DNA of 64,000 bases from Trissonchulus latispiculum (lineage: Eukaryota; Nematoda; Enoplea; Enoplida; Ironidae): contig JASAND010006872.1 of assembly GCA_030248195.1 (NCBI GenBank), positions 40,307 to 104,306 on the forward strand, given 5' to 3'. Below, piece by piece: positions 12,301-24,411 of this stretch; positions within the stretch are counted from its first letter, which is position 1, and each line of letters starts with the position of its first letter. The translations under genes were made by a program, and so were the position numbers. The notes under the pieces are model-generated. The model worked only from the letters and a program-made list of their open reading frames with translations. It ran no database searches and was not told the DNA's origin.

Positions 12301-12790
12301 AAAATGTCAAGCTGCATCTTGATATAAAAATGGCTTCTTAACTCCAAGTAACGAATGAATAATAATGGTGCAAACTTTATATCATAATGTCTTTTATGTT
12401 TATGTCTTTATGTTATGTATGGCATGCGAACATTGAAAATTATCTGAGAGTTTATTGAAGATACAGTGACTGCAAATCAAAGACTTGGTCAAATTTGTAC
12501 GGCTTTTGCTAAATCTCAGTTTCATCAACTTAAAAATTCCGCTGCGCAGCAGTCCTACAATTCATGAAAATGTTCATTGCTTGTTATTAGCTAGATTCAG
12601 AATTAATATGGTTAACCCAAGATGGTTTCATTTAGGCAGAACAAGTTTAATATTGTGCTTAATTAAATTTAAAGATTCGGGAAAAGCAACGACTCGAAAT
12701 ATTTAAATAATTATATACATGTATAATTAAAAACGAAGCAAAGCTGCTAAGTTTTTAGCATAAAATAGGTATTCAATTTTTTGTAAGTGG
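9333..12790. other. no supported gene; one G/C-run block at 11050-11220
   Basis: Mostly AT-rich sequence without convincing coding signal. At 11050-11220 there are long G and C runs, CCGGTTTGTTCCGGT-type words and a strong hairpin GGCGGCCTTCGGCCGCC, the same style of module as in 48.5-57 kb. Frames reported through this block are compositional artefacts. Confidence 0.4.
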
Positions 12791-12794
12791 TTCA

Positions 12795-13003
12795 GCACCA
12801 TTGTGGCTCATCTTGTGAACCGAAAGATGCTGCTCTCCGCAGACAATAAAATAGTCAAGAAGCGGAGAAGCGAAGACCAAGGACAGAAAACAAGGTCCCC
12901 AAACCATACTGCCGTGCGGTTATTGCAGTCACCCCCAAGGCAACCACAGTCGTCCGCCGACCAGAGTTGTCCCCCGCTTGACAACAGTGACGAGGATGGC
13001 TGA
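12795..13003 (+). CDS. possible terminal exon of an unknown basic protein
   Basis: Not recognised. After TGGTTCAG an open, GC-richer frame of about 69 codons runs to TGA at 13001-13003. It contains a basic cluster KKRRSEDQ that could act as a nuclear localisation signal, a Ser/Pro/Gln-rich middle and an acidic end DNSDEDG. The antisense frame is also open, which weakens the case. No neighbouring exon was found, so it may be a last coding exon or a fragment. Confidence 0.3.
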
Positions 13004-14006
13004 AGACTGTTAGGCTTGCTCGGTAGCCTTGGGTAAAAGAAATAGTCTGCAGAAAGGAGTCGGAGGGAGAAGGCGAGCACTCAGACAGAAAAGATGGAAA
13101 AATGTCAGCACGCTAGGAACTAAGGTAGCCTGGAGGATAAAAGTGACCCCCGAATGATGGTGATAGTTTTGTAAAATTTGAATTTAAAATTTACAACAAA
13201 GTTAATTTATCGAGGTTGAGATATAAGCACAGGGGACTTTTTTCACCCCATATGCCTATCTCAACCTACGAGTTAAAAATACCAAAACGGTTTATCTACT
13301 GCTCTCCTGATTAGCTTGGAATTAGCAATTAAAGCTGATTGCTGACTCAAATGCAGGAAGATTTCCCGGTCAGATACCCACTTCCGTGGTCAATCTTTCT
13401 GTACTATTGAATGCCTATTGCTTTATTGCTTAATGTTTTGTTTATAATATACAAAACTGCTAAGCAAAGCAACTTAGCTAGGGACTTGACAACTGCAGCA
13501 TCCTGAGCGTTTGTCCAGGCTAGTGATTTGGGTCGTTGGCACTGGAGCCTAAATGCTGCAGGCTCCCCATTGTGGAATTTCAAAGGACTGGGCTATAACA
13601 AAAATCGCAAGAAAAACCAATATTGCAGAAAATATGTTGTCTGAAGTGTGCGGAGACGAGCCAAGTACTGATCTGCTCCGAAGAAAATCAAAGCACAAGT
13701 CCAAACAAATTAACCAACCCCCACACTGAATTGAGAATACGGTTTTGAAAATTAATCATCCTATATTTCAAACAAATCACGTAAGAATTTATTAAGTCCA
13801 GAAAATCTTATTTATGTTCGCTTCCAGATAACCTTATTTTATTTCTCTTTATTTCTCTAAAAGTTAATTTCAAAAAGATTCCAAAAACTTAGCTTTTGGT
13901 GCCGCCGTCTTGCTTCGTGCTTGATCAAATTTCTCATGTTTTGCCATTTAATTTAAAAGCAATTCCAGTTGCGAGGGGGAAATTTCCCTGCGACACCCTG
14001 GTAGCG
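13004..14006. other. no supported gene
   Basis: AT-rich DNA, with a mildly GC-richer part up to about 13150 that could be 3' UTR of the stretch before it. No domain, RNA gene or terminal repeat was recognised. Confidence 0.3.
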
Positions 14007-14179
14007 TTGGGATTGACCGAAATTTTCCTTGGTTGGCTTGGCTTGGCTTGGCCGGAGTTTGAAGTTGGCCAGCCAATTGGCCGTTGGCCGTAGGTTGGCC
14101 GTAGGCTGTTTAAGCCATTGGCCGTTGTTTAGCTATTTGCCAACGCTGGATAATGGAATTTACTATTTTTAGTCGTCTA

Positions 14180-16703
14180 TGTCACGGTGCAGTTTTTCCC
14201 CCGGTGTAAAATTTCCCCCCGGAAAAACTACACCGGTGTGGATTTTCCCCCCGGAAACATTACACCGGTGTGAAATTTCCGAAGAGAAATTTTGCACCAA
14301 AGCCAGAAATAATTCAGATTTCAGTTTATGAATTAAGTTTTGCTCATAAATATAGCAACTAATTATGCTTAGATGGTGGAATAGGATTAGCCTGAAACGC
14401 TGAAATGCCAAAATAATTACTCATTATAACCAAGAGTACATAATAACTAAGAGTGTGACAAGCGCAGCACTCTTAGCTATCAAGCGCAGGACATCATCTG
14501 CACGATAACGGCCTACCCCCCCCCCACAACGGAGTACCTGGTGATTTCCCACAAAACAGACCCTAGTCAGCCACCCTCCCCCACAAAACAGACCCTAGTG
14601 GATTTCACTTGGGTCTTTTTTGGGGGGGGGGGGTCATTTCACTAGGGTCCATTTTGTGGGGGGGGGGGTCATTTCACTAGGGTCTGGTTTGTGGGGGGGT
14701 CAAATCCACTAGGGTCTGTTTTATGGGGGGGGGTGGCTGACTAGGGTCTGTTTTGTGGGGGGGGGGGGGGTCACCCGGTACTCAGTTGTGGGGGGGTAGG
14801 CCGTTAACGTGCAGATGATGTCCTGCGCTTGATAGCTAAGAGTGCATAATTGCACTATATATAAGAAAGCCACTAGAGGGCTCCTCTTCTTGGCATTGCG
14901 TAACGGTGCTCCGACCACAATACGCGAATGTTCCTCCGTTTGGTGGGGGGGGGTAGGTCTCTTCGACAAGGCATACCCCCCTCCGTTTGGTGGGGGGTAG
15001 CAGAAAAGAGGTCCCCGTTTGGCGGGGGGTAGCCAACAGCCAATCAGATTGTAGAGACCCCCTCCCCGTTTGGTGGGGGGTATAGCAGAGGATTACGGTA
15101 GTTTTTGTTCTATTTGAAAAAGGGTCCCCGTTTGGTGGGGGGGTATGCGAAGGGGTCCCCGTTTGGGGGGGGGGTAGGCAAAAGGGGTCCCCGTTTGGTG
15201 TGGGGGATGTAGGCAAAAGAGGTCCCCGTTTGGGGGGGTCGCCAACAGTCAATCAGATTCAACCATTCTTAGCCTGACTTGGTGACCCCCCCCCCAAACG
15301 AGGACCCCCTTCTGCCTACCCCCCCACCAAACGGGGACCGCTTTTGCATACCCCCCCACCAAACGGGGACCCCTTTTGCATACCCCCCCACCAAACGGGG
15401 AGGGGGTATGCTTGTCGACCCCCCCACCAAACGGGGGAACATTCGCGTATTGTGGTCGGAGCACCGTTACGCAATGCCAAGAAGAGAAGCCCTCTAGTGG
15501 CTTACTCTTCTTCTAATATATAGTGCAATTATGCACTCTTGGTGCTGCGCTTGTCACACTCTTAGTTATTCTGTACTCTTGTTATAACTCATATACAAAA
15601 TCAACTTCATTGAAATATCTAATGAATAAAAATTCTTTATTTTATTATTTTTAATTTTTATTTATTTCTAATATTTTATGACTTTATTTCTGAGTAAAAA
15701 TATATGCATAAATTAAAGCTTGGAAATTTTTATCTCCGAGCCCAAGCCGTTAAGCAGGATTATTTTTGTTTATTTCATAGATATATAATCATATGCAGCA
15801 ATCAATGTAATGCAAAAGCTAATAAAGAATCATTCAATTAAATAATAATAGCTAATAAGGTTCAATTAAATCATTGCTAATTTCTAATCTTATTAAATAA
15901 GTATCTTTCTTAGTAAAATAAAAACACAATTGAAATTTTGGAAATTTTAGTCTCAGGGTTCAACCACAGCTCAATGGTGAAATCTTTCCTTAGGGAAACT
16001 TTGAAAGCAAAGTTTACAAAATTCAGGTTAATGTGGAAAATTTAAATTAATTTCAATTAATTGAGATTTCAATTTGCAAACTGAAAATTTTTATTTCAGC
16101 TTAATTCAATGAAATTTTTAAAATAAACTGAAAAATAAGTTTTAATTGAATCGATTATTATTATTATTCTTGTTCTGCCTTTGCCCTACATACAGATTTA
16201 GGTTCGGAGATAAAATCTCCAATACTTCAATTTATTTATTTTTACTTAGAAAATTAAAACATAAAAGATTAGAAACTTAAGAAAGATTAGAAGTTATTAT
16301 TTATTTAAGTATTTCATCCTTATTAAGGTTTATCAAATGCAAAATAAGCAATTGAATACAATATATAATGCTTATAATCAATCCTACAAATCTTTTGATT
16401 TTTCAAGAAATTTTATTTATTATATATTTCGATTTAATTTTGTATCTCTATCTCAGTCGAACTATTATAATGAATAATTTTTCGGCGGATTACGCTAATC
16501 ATATTCCATCTTCAAAACATAATTAGTAGCTTCGATTATGAGCCAGACACAATTTATAAACAGAAATCTGCATGATTTCTTGCATTGGTGGGAAATTTCT
16601 CCCCGGAAAATTCACACCGGTGTAATTTTTCCGGGGGGAAATCCACACTGGTGTAATTTTTCCGGGGGAAAAATTTTCAAGGGGAAAAAATCACACCGTG
16701 ACA
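14180..16703. mobile_element. foldback element with TGTCACGGTG ends and a 5-bp TSD
   Basis: It begins TGTCACGGTG and ends CACCGTGACA, flanked by direct GTCTA at 14175-14179 and 16704-16708. The uninterrupted homologous site in the element at 22260-24403 has one GTCTA, which confirms the insertion. Subterminal CCCCCGGAAAAA and ACACCGGTGT words recur two to three times in each arm. The AT-rich interior has no transposase frame, and a second element is nested at 14431. The superfamily is not assigned. Confidence 0.8.
14431..15581. mobile_element. foldback element with CAAGAGTACA ends, 7-bp TSD and C-run arms
   Basis: TTATAAC is repeated directly at 14424-14430 and 15582-15588. The terminal inverted repeats run CAAGAGTACA, AATAACTAAGAGTGTGA, CAAGCGCAGCAC. 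The arms carry many copies of CCCCCACCAAACGGGGACC (right) and its complement (left), so the whole element can fold on itself. Apparent open frames here read these repeats. It sits inside the element at 14180-16703. Confidence 0.85.
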
Positions 16704-17703
16704 GTCTACCGTGCTTAATTATACTTCAACCTAATTAAACTTTATGCAAAATGGTTTTTCCAAACTCTAGCTCCAATCCGCGATAATTCTGTTTAGTTTT
16801 GCTGGAGGACTACAATGAATTGATGAGACGTTAACCACTAGAAAAATTTAAAATCTAAGTTGTTAGCACAATTAAAATTTGCATGCAATTAACAAATTTT
16901 ATTGAAAAATAATTGTAACTACGATAAATGAATACGGACGTATTGCAAAGTGTCAACATCTTATGTAAGTAAACTGACAATGTAGTAATGTATCTAATGT
17001 AACGATTATAATGCAATATGTGCGCGATATTGTGCAGGAAAATTAAATTCTGCGACACAGTTGAATTCAGCAACACACAAAATCAGTAAATTTGAGCTTC
17101 GCCAGCAGTCAGCCTTTGGCCAACCAACATACATTAAGGTGGTGGTATCCTTTTGTGCAGTGCTTTTGTGGTGATTTTTTAAAAAGCTATAACTTCCGCA
17201 CTTTTGGGAGTTGGAAAGAACTTTATACATCGTTTTAAAGCTCATAATCAGGACATTCACATGAGCTTACGAAACTAGCAAAATTATTAAAAAAATAGCA
17301 ATCATTTTCTGACATAGCGGCAAATATAGACCAAAAATTTTTGAACATTGATTTTTCAAAACTGTGGAACCAGACAAAATTTCTTTTTGCGCTATCACAG
17401 AGAGGACATATGGGCCGAGGGACGTTTTTGGGGTTTTGCTCAGTATCACTCAACGGTTGAGAAAACTAGCAAAATGCACGGAAGCACAAAATTTTTAAAC
17501 TTTGCACTAAATTTTCTCGAAACTGGGAACGTTTTAGCCAAAACCAAGAAAAACGACCCTCCGCAATAGTACGAATTTCCACTTTGCCGAAAATCTCCGG
17601 AAGCTGTGTAGAGCAGTTTTTGAGAAATCGATGTTTAAAACAAAATAACCGCAGTTATGCCAAAATGGTTTTCCGGCCAAATCGCTAGCTGAAAGAAATA
17701 AAG

Positions 17704-19167
17704 TAGTGCTGGGACCGGTTCCAAAAGAACCGGTAGAACCGGAACCGGAACCGGTAGGATTTTCAGAACCGGTAGAACCGGAACCGGAACCGGTGGCTTT
17801 TGGAACCGGACCGGTTCTAGTGTAAATTTTGGCTGTTTGTAACTACAATCAAAGTTTATTTTGTAAAATTTTAAGATTTTACCAGGAATTTGAATTTAGC
17901 ACTTGAAATTTATCCTTAATTTTGGAAATTGTATTTAGACTGCAATTTTGAGGACGGCTAAGTTTTTGTGTAAATGGCAGACGATTTGATATCTATTTTA
18001 TAGTATATTTTTAACAGCAGTTTTTAGTCAATGTTTTAAGTTTTCTGGAAAGGTTATAACTAACGAATAACTAAGGTATATATATTCGATGTTAACTCTT
18101 CCTCAAGGTTGACAAAGGTTAAACATTAAGGATTTGATGATTTACGGCAACTCGTCGAGCTTTACTATTGCCTCTGCATTTTTTGTGTACTAAACTTAAA
18201 CCGAAGCATACCAGCTAAGCAAGGCGTAACTCCAGATTAGGGGTTAAGCTGAGCAATGTATCCCTGGACCCTGAGATACAGTTCTTGATCGATAGTAATT
18301 GGCTAGTTCTACCGAAAGAAAGAATGATTTTGACGGTTTATTAAAATATTTTCATATTTCATGGTCATGTTTTAGTATTTTTATGCCGATATATATAGGA
18401 TTACGTGTTGATAGAAAATGGCGCTTTTGCTACAAAGTTATGGTAGCGTCGGCTAATAATATTAAATCAAAATCTGTGTAAAATAAAAACTCAACTGACT
18501 GATTTCATTTATTACACATACGACTTTTTGGTTTCGAATGTATGAAGTTAGTTGCAACTGTGTTCTGCAGAAGTGCTCGAAAATTCACGTCAACGATTTG
18601 CTCCAATTTTCCTCTGCTGAATTTTTGATCTCAGAAAAACCATCGGCCTCAGATAGCGGCATTTCAATGATCAAGCTTTGTAGTTGATCCTATACTGTTA
18701 ACTCGATGAGCAAATTTTATTGGACGGTTTGAAATTGACCGGGGAAAGTTTTATTTTTGACTGACAGTAAGATATATTTATTATTTCTAAAGTTCCGACG
18801 TTCGCTTTCTGAAAGGCGATAGCAAAATTTTTGTGTGGATTGAGAATTACTAAGTATCTTGGTAAGACTGTTACCTAAAATGTTCCAAAAATTTTGCTAA
18901 AATGTTGAGACAGAAAACATCTTTTTAACCAAAAATATTTGTAAATAGTAAAATGTAGTAAAAAACGCATTTAATTTAAAATAACTTTGTTTGTACTCTT
19001 GTGCAGTCTATTATACATCACGGTTTTATAGCGATTTTTAAAACAATATAAAAATTGAGTGACTTTAGCGTTTTTGTAAAAAATACCAATTGGAGTCGGA
19101 ACCGGTAGCTAGAACCGGAACCGGAACCGGTGCTCTGGAACCGGAACCGGAACCGGTCCCAGCACTA
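17704..19167. mobile_element. hAT-like element with ACCGGA subterminal repeats
   Basis: The ends are TAGTGCTGGGACCGG and CCGGTCCCAGCACTA. The 8-bp TSD AAATAAAG is exact (17696-17703 and 19168-19175). Clusters of GGAACCGGAACCGG lie just inside both ends. The interior has no transposase. An 8-bp TSD and a TAG..CTA terminus fit the hAT superfamily. Confidence 0.85.
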
Positions 19168-21045
19168 AAATAAAGTCCGGCTAGTAGGGATTAATAAAAG
19201 GTGCATTTGGACGCTGTATCGATTGAGTGTAAATGGAACAAAATTGTTTGCAAGGTTTGGCAGTTATCTTGAAAAAACTAATTTCCTCGAAAATGGCCAT
19301 TTTTTGACCCTCAAAATGGTTTTTTCTTATACTGACTTAAGGGGGGGGGCTACTAAAGGTTTGCCCCGACTTTCTTCGATTGGCCTACTTTTTGGCGAAG
19401 ATATAGAGCATGGGTGTGGTCAAAAAATATCGGGTACTGAGATCTTAGCTGCCTTCCAGCCATGTGCAGCCGTTGAATTTAGCACTTGAAATTTAACCTT
19501 AATTTTGGAAATTGTATTTAGACTGCAATTTTAAGGACGGCTAAGTTTTTGTGTAAATGGCAGACGATTTGATATCTATTTTATAGTATATTTTTAACAG
19601 CAGTTTTTAGTCAATGTTTTAAGTTTTCTGGAAAGGTTATGACTAACGAATAACTAAGGTATATATATATATATTCGATGTTAACTCTTCCTCAAGGTTG
19701 ACAAAGGTTAAACATTAAGGATTTGATGATTTACGGCAACTCGTCGAGCTTTACTATTGCCTCTGCATTTTTTGTGTACTAAACTTAAACCGAAGCATAC
19801 CAGCTAAGCAAGGCGTAACTCCAGATTAGGGGTTAAGCTGAGCAATGTATCCCTGGACCCTGAGATACAGTTCTTGATCAATAGTAATTGGCTAGTTCTA
19901 CCGAAAGAAAGAATGATTTTGACGGCTTATTAAAATATTTTCATATTTCATGGTCATCTTTTAGTATTTTATGCCGATATACGTGTTGATAGAAAATGGC
20001 GCTTTTGCTACAAAGTTATGGTAGCGTCGGCTAATAATATTAAATCAAAATCTGTGTAAAATAAAAACTCAACTGACTGATTTCATTTATTACACATACG
20101 ACTTTTTGGTTTCGAATGTATGTAGTTAGTTGCAACTGTGTTCTGCAGATGTGCTCGAAAATTCACGTCAACGATTTGCTCCAATTTTCCTCTGCTGAAT
20201 TTTTGATCTCAGAAAAACCATCGGCCTCAGATAGCCGCATTTCAATGATCAAGCTTTGTAGTTGATCCTATACTGTTAACTCGATGAGCAAATTTTATTG
20301 GACGGTTTGAAATTGACCGGGGAAAGTTTTATTTTTGACTGACAGTAAGGTATATGTATTATTTCTAAAGTTCCGACGTTCGCTTTCTGAAATGCGATAG
20401 CAAAATTTTTGTGTGGATTGAGAATTACTAAGTATCTTGGTAAGACTGTTACCTAAAATGTTCCAAAAATTTTGCTAAAATGTTGAGACAGAAAACATCT
20501 TTTTTAACCAAAAATATTTGTAAATAGTAAAATGTAGTAAAAAACGCATTTAAAATAACTTTGTTTGTACTCTTGTGCAGTCTATTATACATCACGGTTT
20601 TATAGCGATTTTCAAAACAATATAAAAATTGAGTGACTTTAGCGTTTTTGTAAAAAATACCAATTGGAGTCGGAACCGGTAGCTAGAACCGGAACCGGAA
20701 CCGGTGCTCTGGAACCGGAACCGGAACCGGTCCCAGCACTAAAATAAAGTCCGGCTAGTAGGGATTAATAAAAGGTGCATTTGGACGCTGTATCGATTGA
20801 GTGTAAATGGAACAAAATTGTTTGCAAGGTTTGGCAGTTATCTTGAAAAAATTAATTTCCTCGAAAATGGCCATTTTTTGACCCTCAAAATGGTTTTTTC
20901 TTATACTGATTTAAGGGGGGGGGCTACTAAAGGTTTGCCCCGACTGTCTCCGATTGCACTACTTTTTGGCGAAGATATAGAGCATGGGTGTGGTCAAAAA
21001 TATCGGGTACTGAGATCTTAGCTGCCTTCCAGCCATGTGCAGCCG
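17891..21045. repeat. 1.58-kb tandem segmental duplication
   Basis: 17891-19471 is repeated at 19474-21045 with about 97 percent or better identity by eye. It differs by single bases, a longer TA run at 19660-19673 and small deletions. The unit starts inside the hAT element at 17704, crosses its right end and TSD, and ends inside the left arm of a TTAA foldback. A second copy of the hAT right end therefore sits at 20722-20740 without a matching left end. Confidence 0.9.
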
Positions 21046-22127
21046 TCGCGTTTATGTGCCCGACCCCCCATTTTTCACAACTACCAAAATAATTAATTAT
21101 AAATTTCGACTGTCTGCTAGGCCCAAGCTTCAAAGCTGCTATGCGCCAATATGATTTGGCACATACGTCCCTACCTGCAGAAAAATACTAGATGTCTCTA
21201 TCTTATCTGTATCTAAGGGAATTACTCTTCAAAGTTAAAGTTTCTGCAAAAATTTAAAAAATTTTGGCTAACGAAAGAAAAATTTTATTTCTGGTGCGAG
21301 CTATAAGGCTGTAATTTGGCAAAAAGGAGGCCCTATAGGAGTACTCATTTGTGCCAAATGGCAATAAATTCTGCTGCGTGAAAAAATTTTTATGTCAACT
21401 TTAATCTTCAAAAATTTCCAAAAACGCATTTTTTGGGCAATGGTTATCTCAGAAATCGAAAAAATTAATTCTTTGAAATTGAAATTTTTTGAGATATTTG
21501 AACTCAGCGAGGTAGAAAACACCCCCACAAAAGTTTTCAGCTCGATTTGTGAAGGTTTGCGACTTCTATGGCTGCAGAAAGCCCCTACACAGGATCCGAC
21601 AGACTGAAAATGGCGGTTTCGGCAATTTTTGAAGATTAAAGTTGACATAAAAGTTTTTTCACGCGGCAGAATTTCTTGCCATTGGGCACAAATGAGTACT
21701 CCTATAGGTCCTCCTTTTATGCCAAATTACAGCCTTACAGCTCGCACCAGCAAAATTTTCCTTTCGTTAGCCAAAAATTTTTAAATTTTTGCCGAAACTT
21801 CAACTTTGAAGAATAAGTCCCTTAGATACAGATAAGATACAGACATTTAGTATTTTTCTGCAGGTAGGGACATATGTGCCAAATCATATTGGCGCATGGC
21901 AGCTTTGAAGCTTGGGCCTAGTAGTCAGTAGAAATTTTTAATTAATTATGTTGGTAGTTGCGAAAAATAGGGGGTCGGGCACATAAACGCGACGGCTGCA
22001 CATGGCTGGAAGGCAGCTAAGGTCTCAGTACCCGATATTTTTTGACCACACCCATGCTCTATATCTTCGCTAAAAAGTAGGCCAATCGGAGAAAGTCGGG
22101 GCAAGTCGATTTTAGTAGCCCACCCCC
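20915..22127. mobile_element. TTAA-flanked foldback element, about 1.21 kb
   Basis: TTAA lies at 20911-20914 and 22128-22131 with G9 and its complement inside. The two halves are near-complete inverted repeats meeting around 21520: the GCATGGGTGTGGTCAAAAA, GATTTGGCACAT and GGTGCGAGCT words each appear once per arm in opposite orientation. There is no transposase frame. A left-arm piece lies at 19342-19471 and a decayed copy at 30390-31480. Confidence 0.85.
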
Positions 22128-22259
22128 TTAACTGTAGATAGCTCAAAGGTTGTAAAAGCAAAAATGTTCATTTTTGTGTCCTCTTTCCAGCCATGACAAC
22201 CAATCCCGTGTCTGGTCTATCTACTGGAAGCCTAAAGCCAAAAACCAAAACTTTCTTAT

Positions 22260-24403
22260 TAGTGTTGTGCATTGGCCGGTGCGGCCAATGGCTGGCCAAT
22301 GGCCGGCCATTGGCCGGCCAAGCCATTGGCCGTTGGCCGAGAAAATCTCGGCCAGTTGGTTGGGCCGTTGGCCGGCCAACGGCCAATGGCCAACTACCAA
22401 TTGGCTGGCCGTTGGCCGTTGGCCTATGGCCGGCCAATGACCGTTGGCCGGCCAACGGCCAACGGTCAACGGCCAACTGGCTGGCCGTTGGCCGTTGGCT
22501 GGCCAATGGCCGAGTGCTGGCCAACCTCAAATTTACTGATCTTGTGCGTTAACTGTGTTGAAAAATTTAATTTTGCTGCATTATATATATCGTAACAGGG
22601 ATGGAAACTGGGTTACTTTTTGTGACCCATGACCCACTCGACCCAAGCGCAAATTTGACCCAGACCCAAGGTGACCCTAAAATTTTAAAATTTTGTGACC
22701 CAGACCCAAATGACCCAAACGTTTTCGTGACCCAGACCCAACTGACCCAAGAATTTACGTGACCCAGACCCAAATGACCCAATAGCATAACGTTACACAG
22801 ACTGACTTTAACTAACAGAGATTGTCCCACTGTGTAGTGTTTTTGAAACTCCCTAACTTTCTTAATTTTTGGAAAGATGCAAAAATAAGTACATTCCACT
22901 CATTTTGTGAAACTATAGCAACAGTTTGTTTTTCTCACATGGACTTTTTCTCACTTCTCAAAAAAAAACATGGACCGCTGGTTTTCAATTTTGAATTACT
23001 AAATATGCAACCCCAGACAATGTTTTTTATTTAAAGGAAATGTGAGACTAGGGACCTTTTGCGATTTCCCAAAAGCTCAAACTTTTGATTTTTTTGACCA
23101 ATTACTTTAGAACTTTGCACGGGGGCATGCAAATTTAAAATAAAATTTTTCAAAAATTTAGAATTTTAACTTGGTAAGGGGAAGTCAAAGAAGAAAGCTA
23201 AGCAACCAAAATTTTTCTAAAAGCATTTGTAGGTTTTTATGCATTTAAAATGCTTTAAAACCATTTAGCTAGTCGTATAATTTTAAATATTAGCTCAAAT
23301 TGGAAACTTTTCAGTACTTTTTCAATAATAATCGAATTGAAAGGAATAATAGCCACTGCATCATTTTGCTGGCTATATTTCGTTTGAGACCTGAGTGGTT
23401 GATGCTGTGAAAGTTTAAAATCGACAAAAGGTGTGGACCTTGGTGTACCTATGAACCGATTGAAATAGAATGCTAGAGCAAGTCACATCTAACTCTACTG
23501 ACTTCTATGACTACATTTAATTAATGTGCTAGTAATCGCGACGAAGGCGCGAAAATTTTTCAGGAAAGGTGGGTTTACCTTTAATACTAGCTGAATGCCA
23601 CCATGAAAATTGAAACTTTAAAAATGTGGCAAGACCCCTGTGACCCAGACCCAAAATGACCCACTAAAATTGCTGATTCAGACCCAAAGTGACCCATAGG
23701 AATCGTGACCCAGACCCCCACTGACCCAAAGGTTTCCCAAAATTAGTGACCCAAGACCCAGTGACCCAAGCAAAAATAGCGACCCAAACGACCCATGACC
23801 AATGACCCATGACCCAGTTTCCATCCCTGTAATCGTAAACATGTTGCAGTATAAACGTTGCATTTACAGTACTACAGATTTTCACTTAGATGTTGACAAT
23901 TTTTATCATTATTAGTTATTTTACAATTAAATTTGCTAATTGCATGCAAATTTTAAGTGTGCTAACAACGCAGTTTTTAAATTTGTCTGGCGGTGAACGT
24001 CTCATCACTTTATTGCGGTCCTCCAGCAAAATTAAACCAGAGTTATCGCGGGTTGGAGCTAAATGTTTGGAAAAACTATTTTACAAATATTGTAAATTGT
24101 AAAATGTACTATTGAAATAAAGTTTAATTAAGTTGACGCCTAATTAAGCACGGTAGACGAATAAAAACAGTAAATTCCAGCTCGCCAACGTTGACAAATA
24201 GCTAAAGAACGGCCAATAGCTTACGGCCAAGAAACAGCCAACGGCCAACGAGCGGCCAACGGCCAACCAGTTGGCCGTTGGCCGGCCATCGGCTAACGGC
24301 CAGCCAATTGGCCGTTGGCCGGCCAACGGCCAATTGGCCGGCCAACTTCAAACTCCGGCCAAGCCAAGCCAACCATGGAAATTTTCGGCCAATCCCAACA
24401 CTA
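22260..24403. mobile_element. hAT-like element with GGCCAA/GGCCGTT repeats, 8-bp TSD
   Basis: It runs from TAGTGTTGTGCATTGGCC to GGCCAATCCCAACACTA and is flanked by exact TTTCTTAT (22252-22259 and 24404-24411). Dense GGCCAACGGCCAATTGGCC repeats fill 22270-22515 and 24200-24350. Long open frames there come from the 18-bp periodic repeat and are not genes. The middle is occupied by a second hAT-like element at 22596. Confidence 0.9.
22596..23829. mobile_element. nested hAT-like element with TGACCCA repeats
   Basis: The ends are CAGGGATGGAAACTGGGT and its complement. Repeats of TGACCCAGACCCAAA fill 22620-22780 and 23636-23815. Flanks TATCGTAA and TAATCGTAA are consistent with an imperfect 7- to 8-bp TSD. 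The corresponding site in 14007-17130 is uninterrupted, which supports insertion here. Confidence 0.8.
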
Positions 24404-24411
24404 TTTCTTAT

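Larger units (their letters stand above)
14007..17130. mobile_element. truncated hAT-like element of the 22260-24403 family, carrying nested insertions
   Basis: The left end, TAGCGTTGGGATTGACCG followed by GGCTT and GGCCAA/GGCCGT repeats, matches the end of 22260-24403 read in reverse. The interior on both sides of the insertion (about 14130-14179 and 16704-17130) aligns with that element, including TCTACCGTGCTTAATTA and TTGCATGCAATTA. The right terminus is missing; the match stops near 17130. Confidence 0.7.

Noticed and set aside
14721..15497. Pro/Thr-rich and Gly-rich frames up to 138 residues
   Set aside because: They fall in the C-run arms of the foldback at 14431-15581.
22168..22595. 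Several overlapping frames of 80-120 residues on both strands
   Set aside because: They read GGCCAA/GGCCGTT repeats of a hAT-like element; Trp/Pro/Ala-rich repeats in every frame are compositional.
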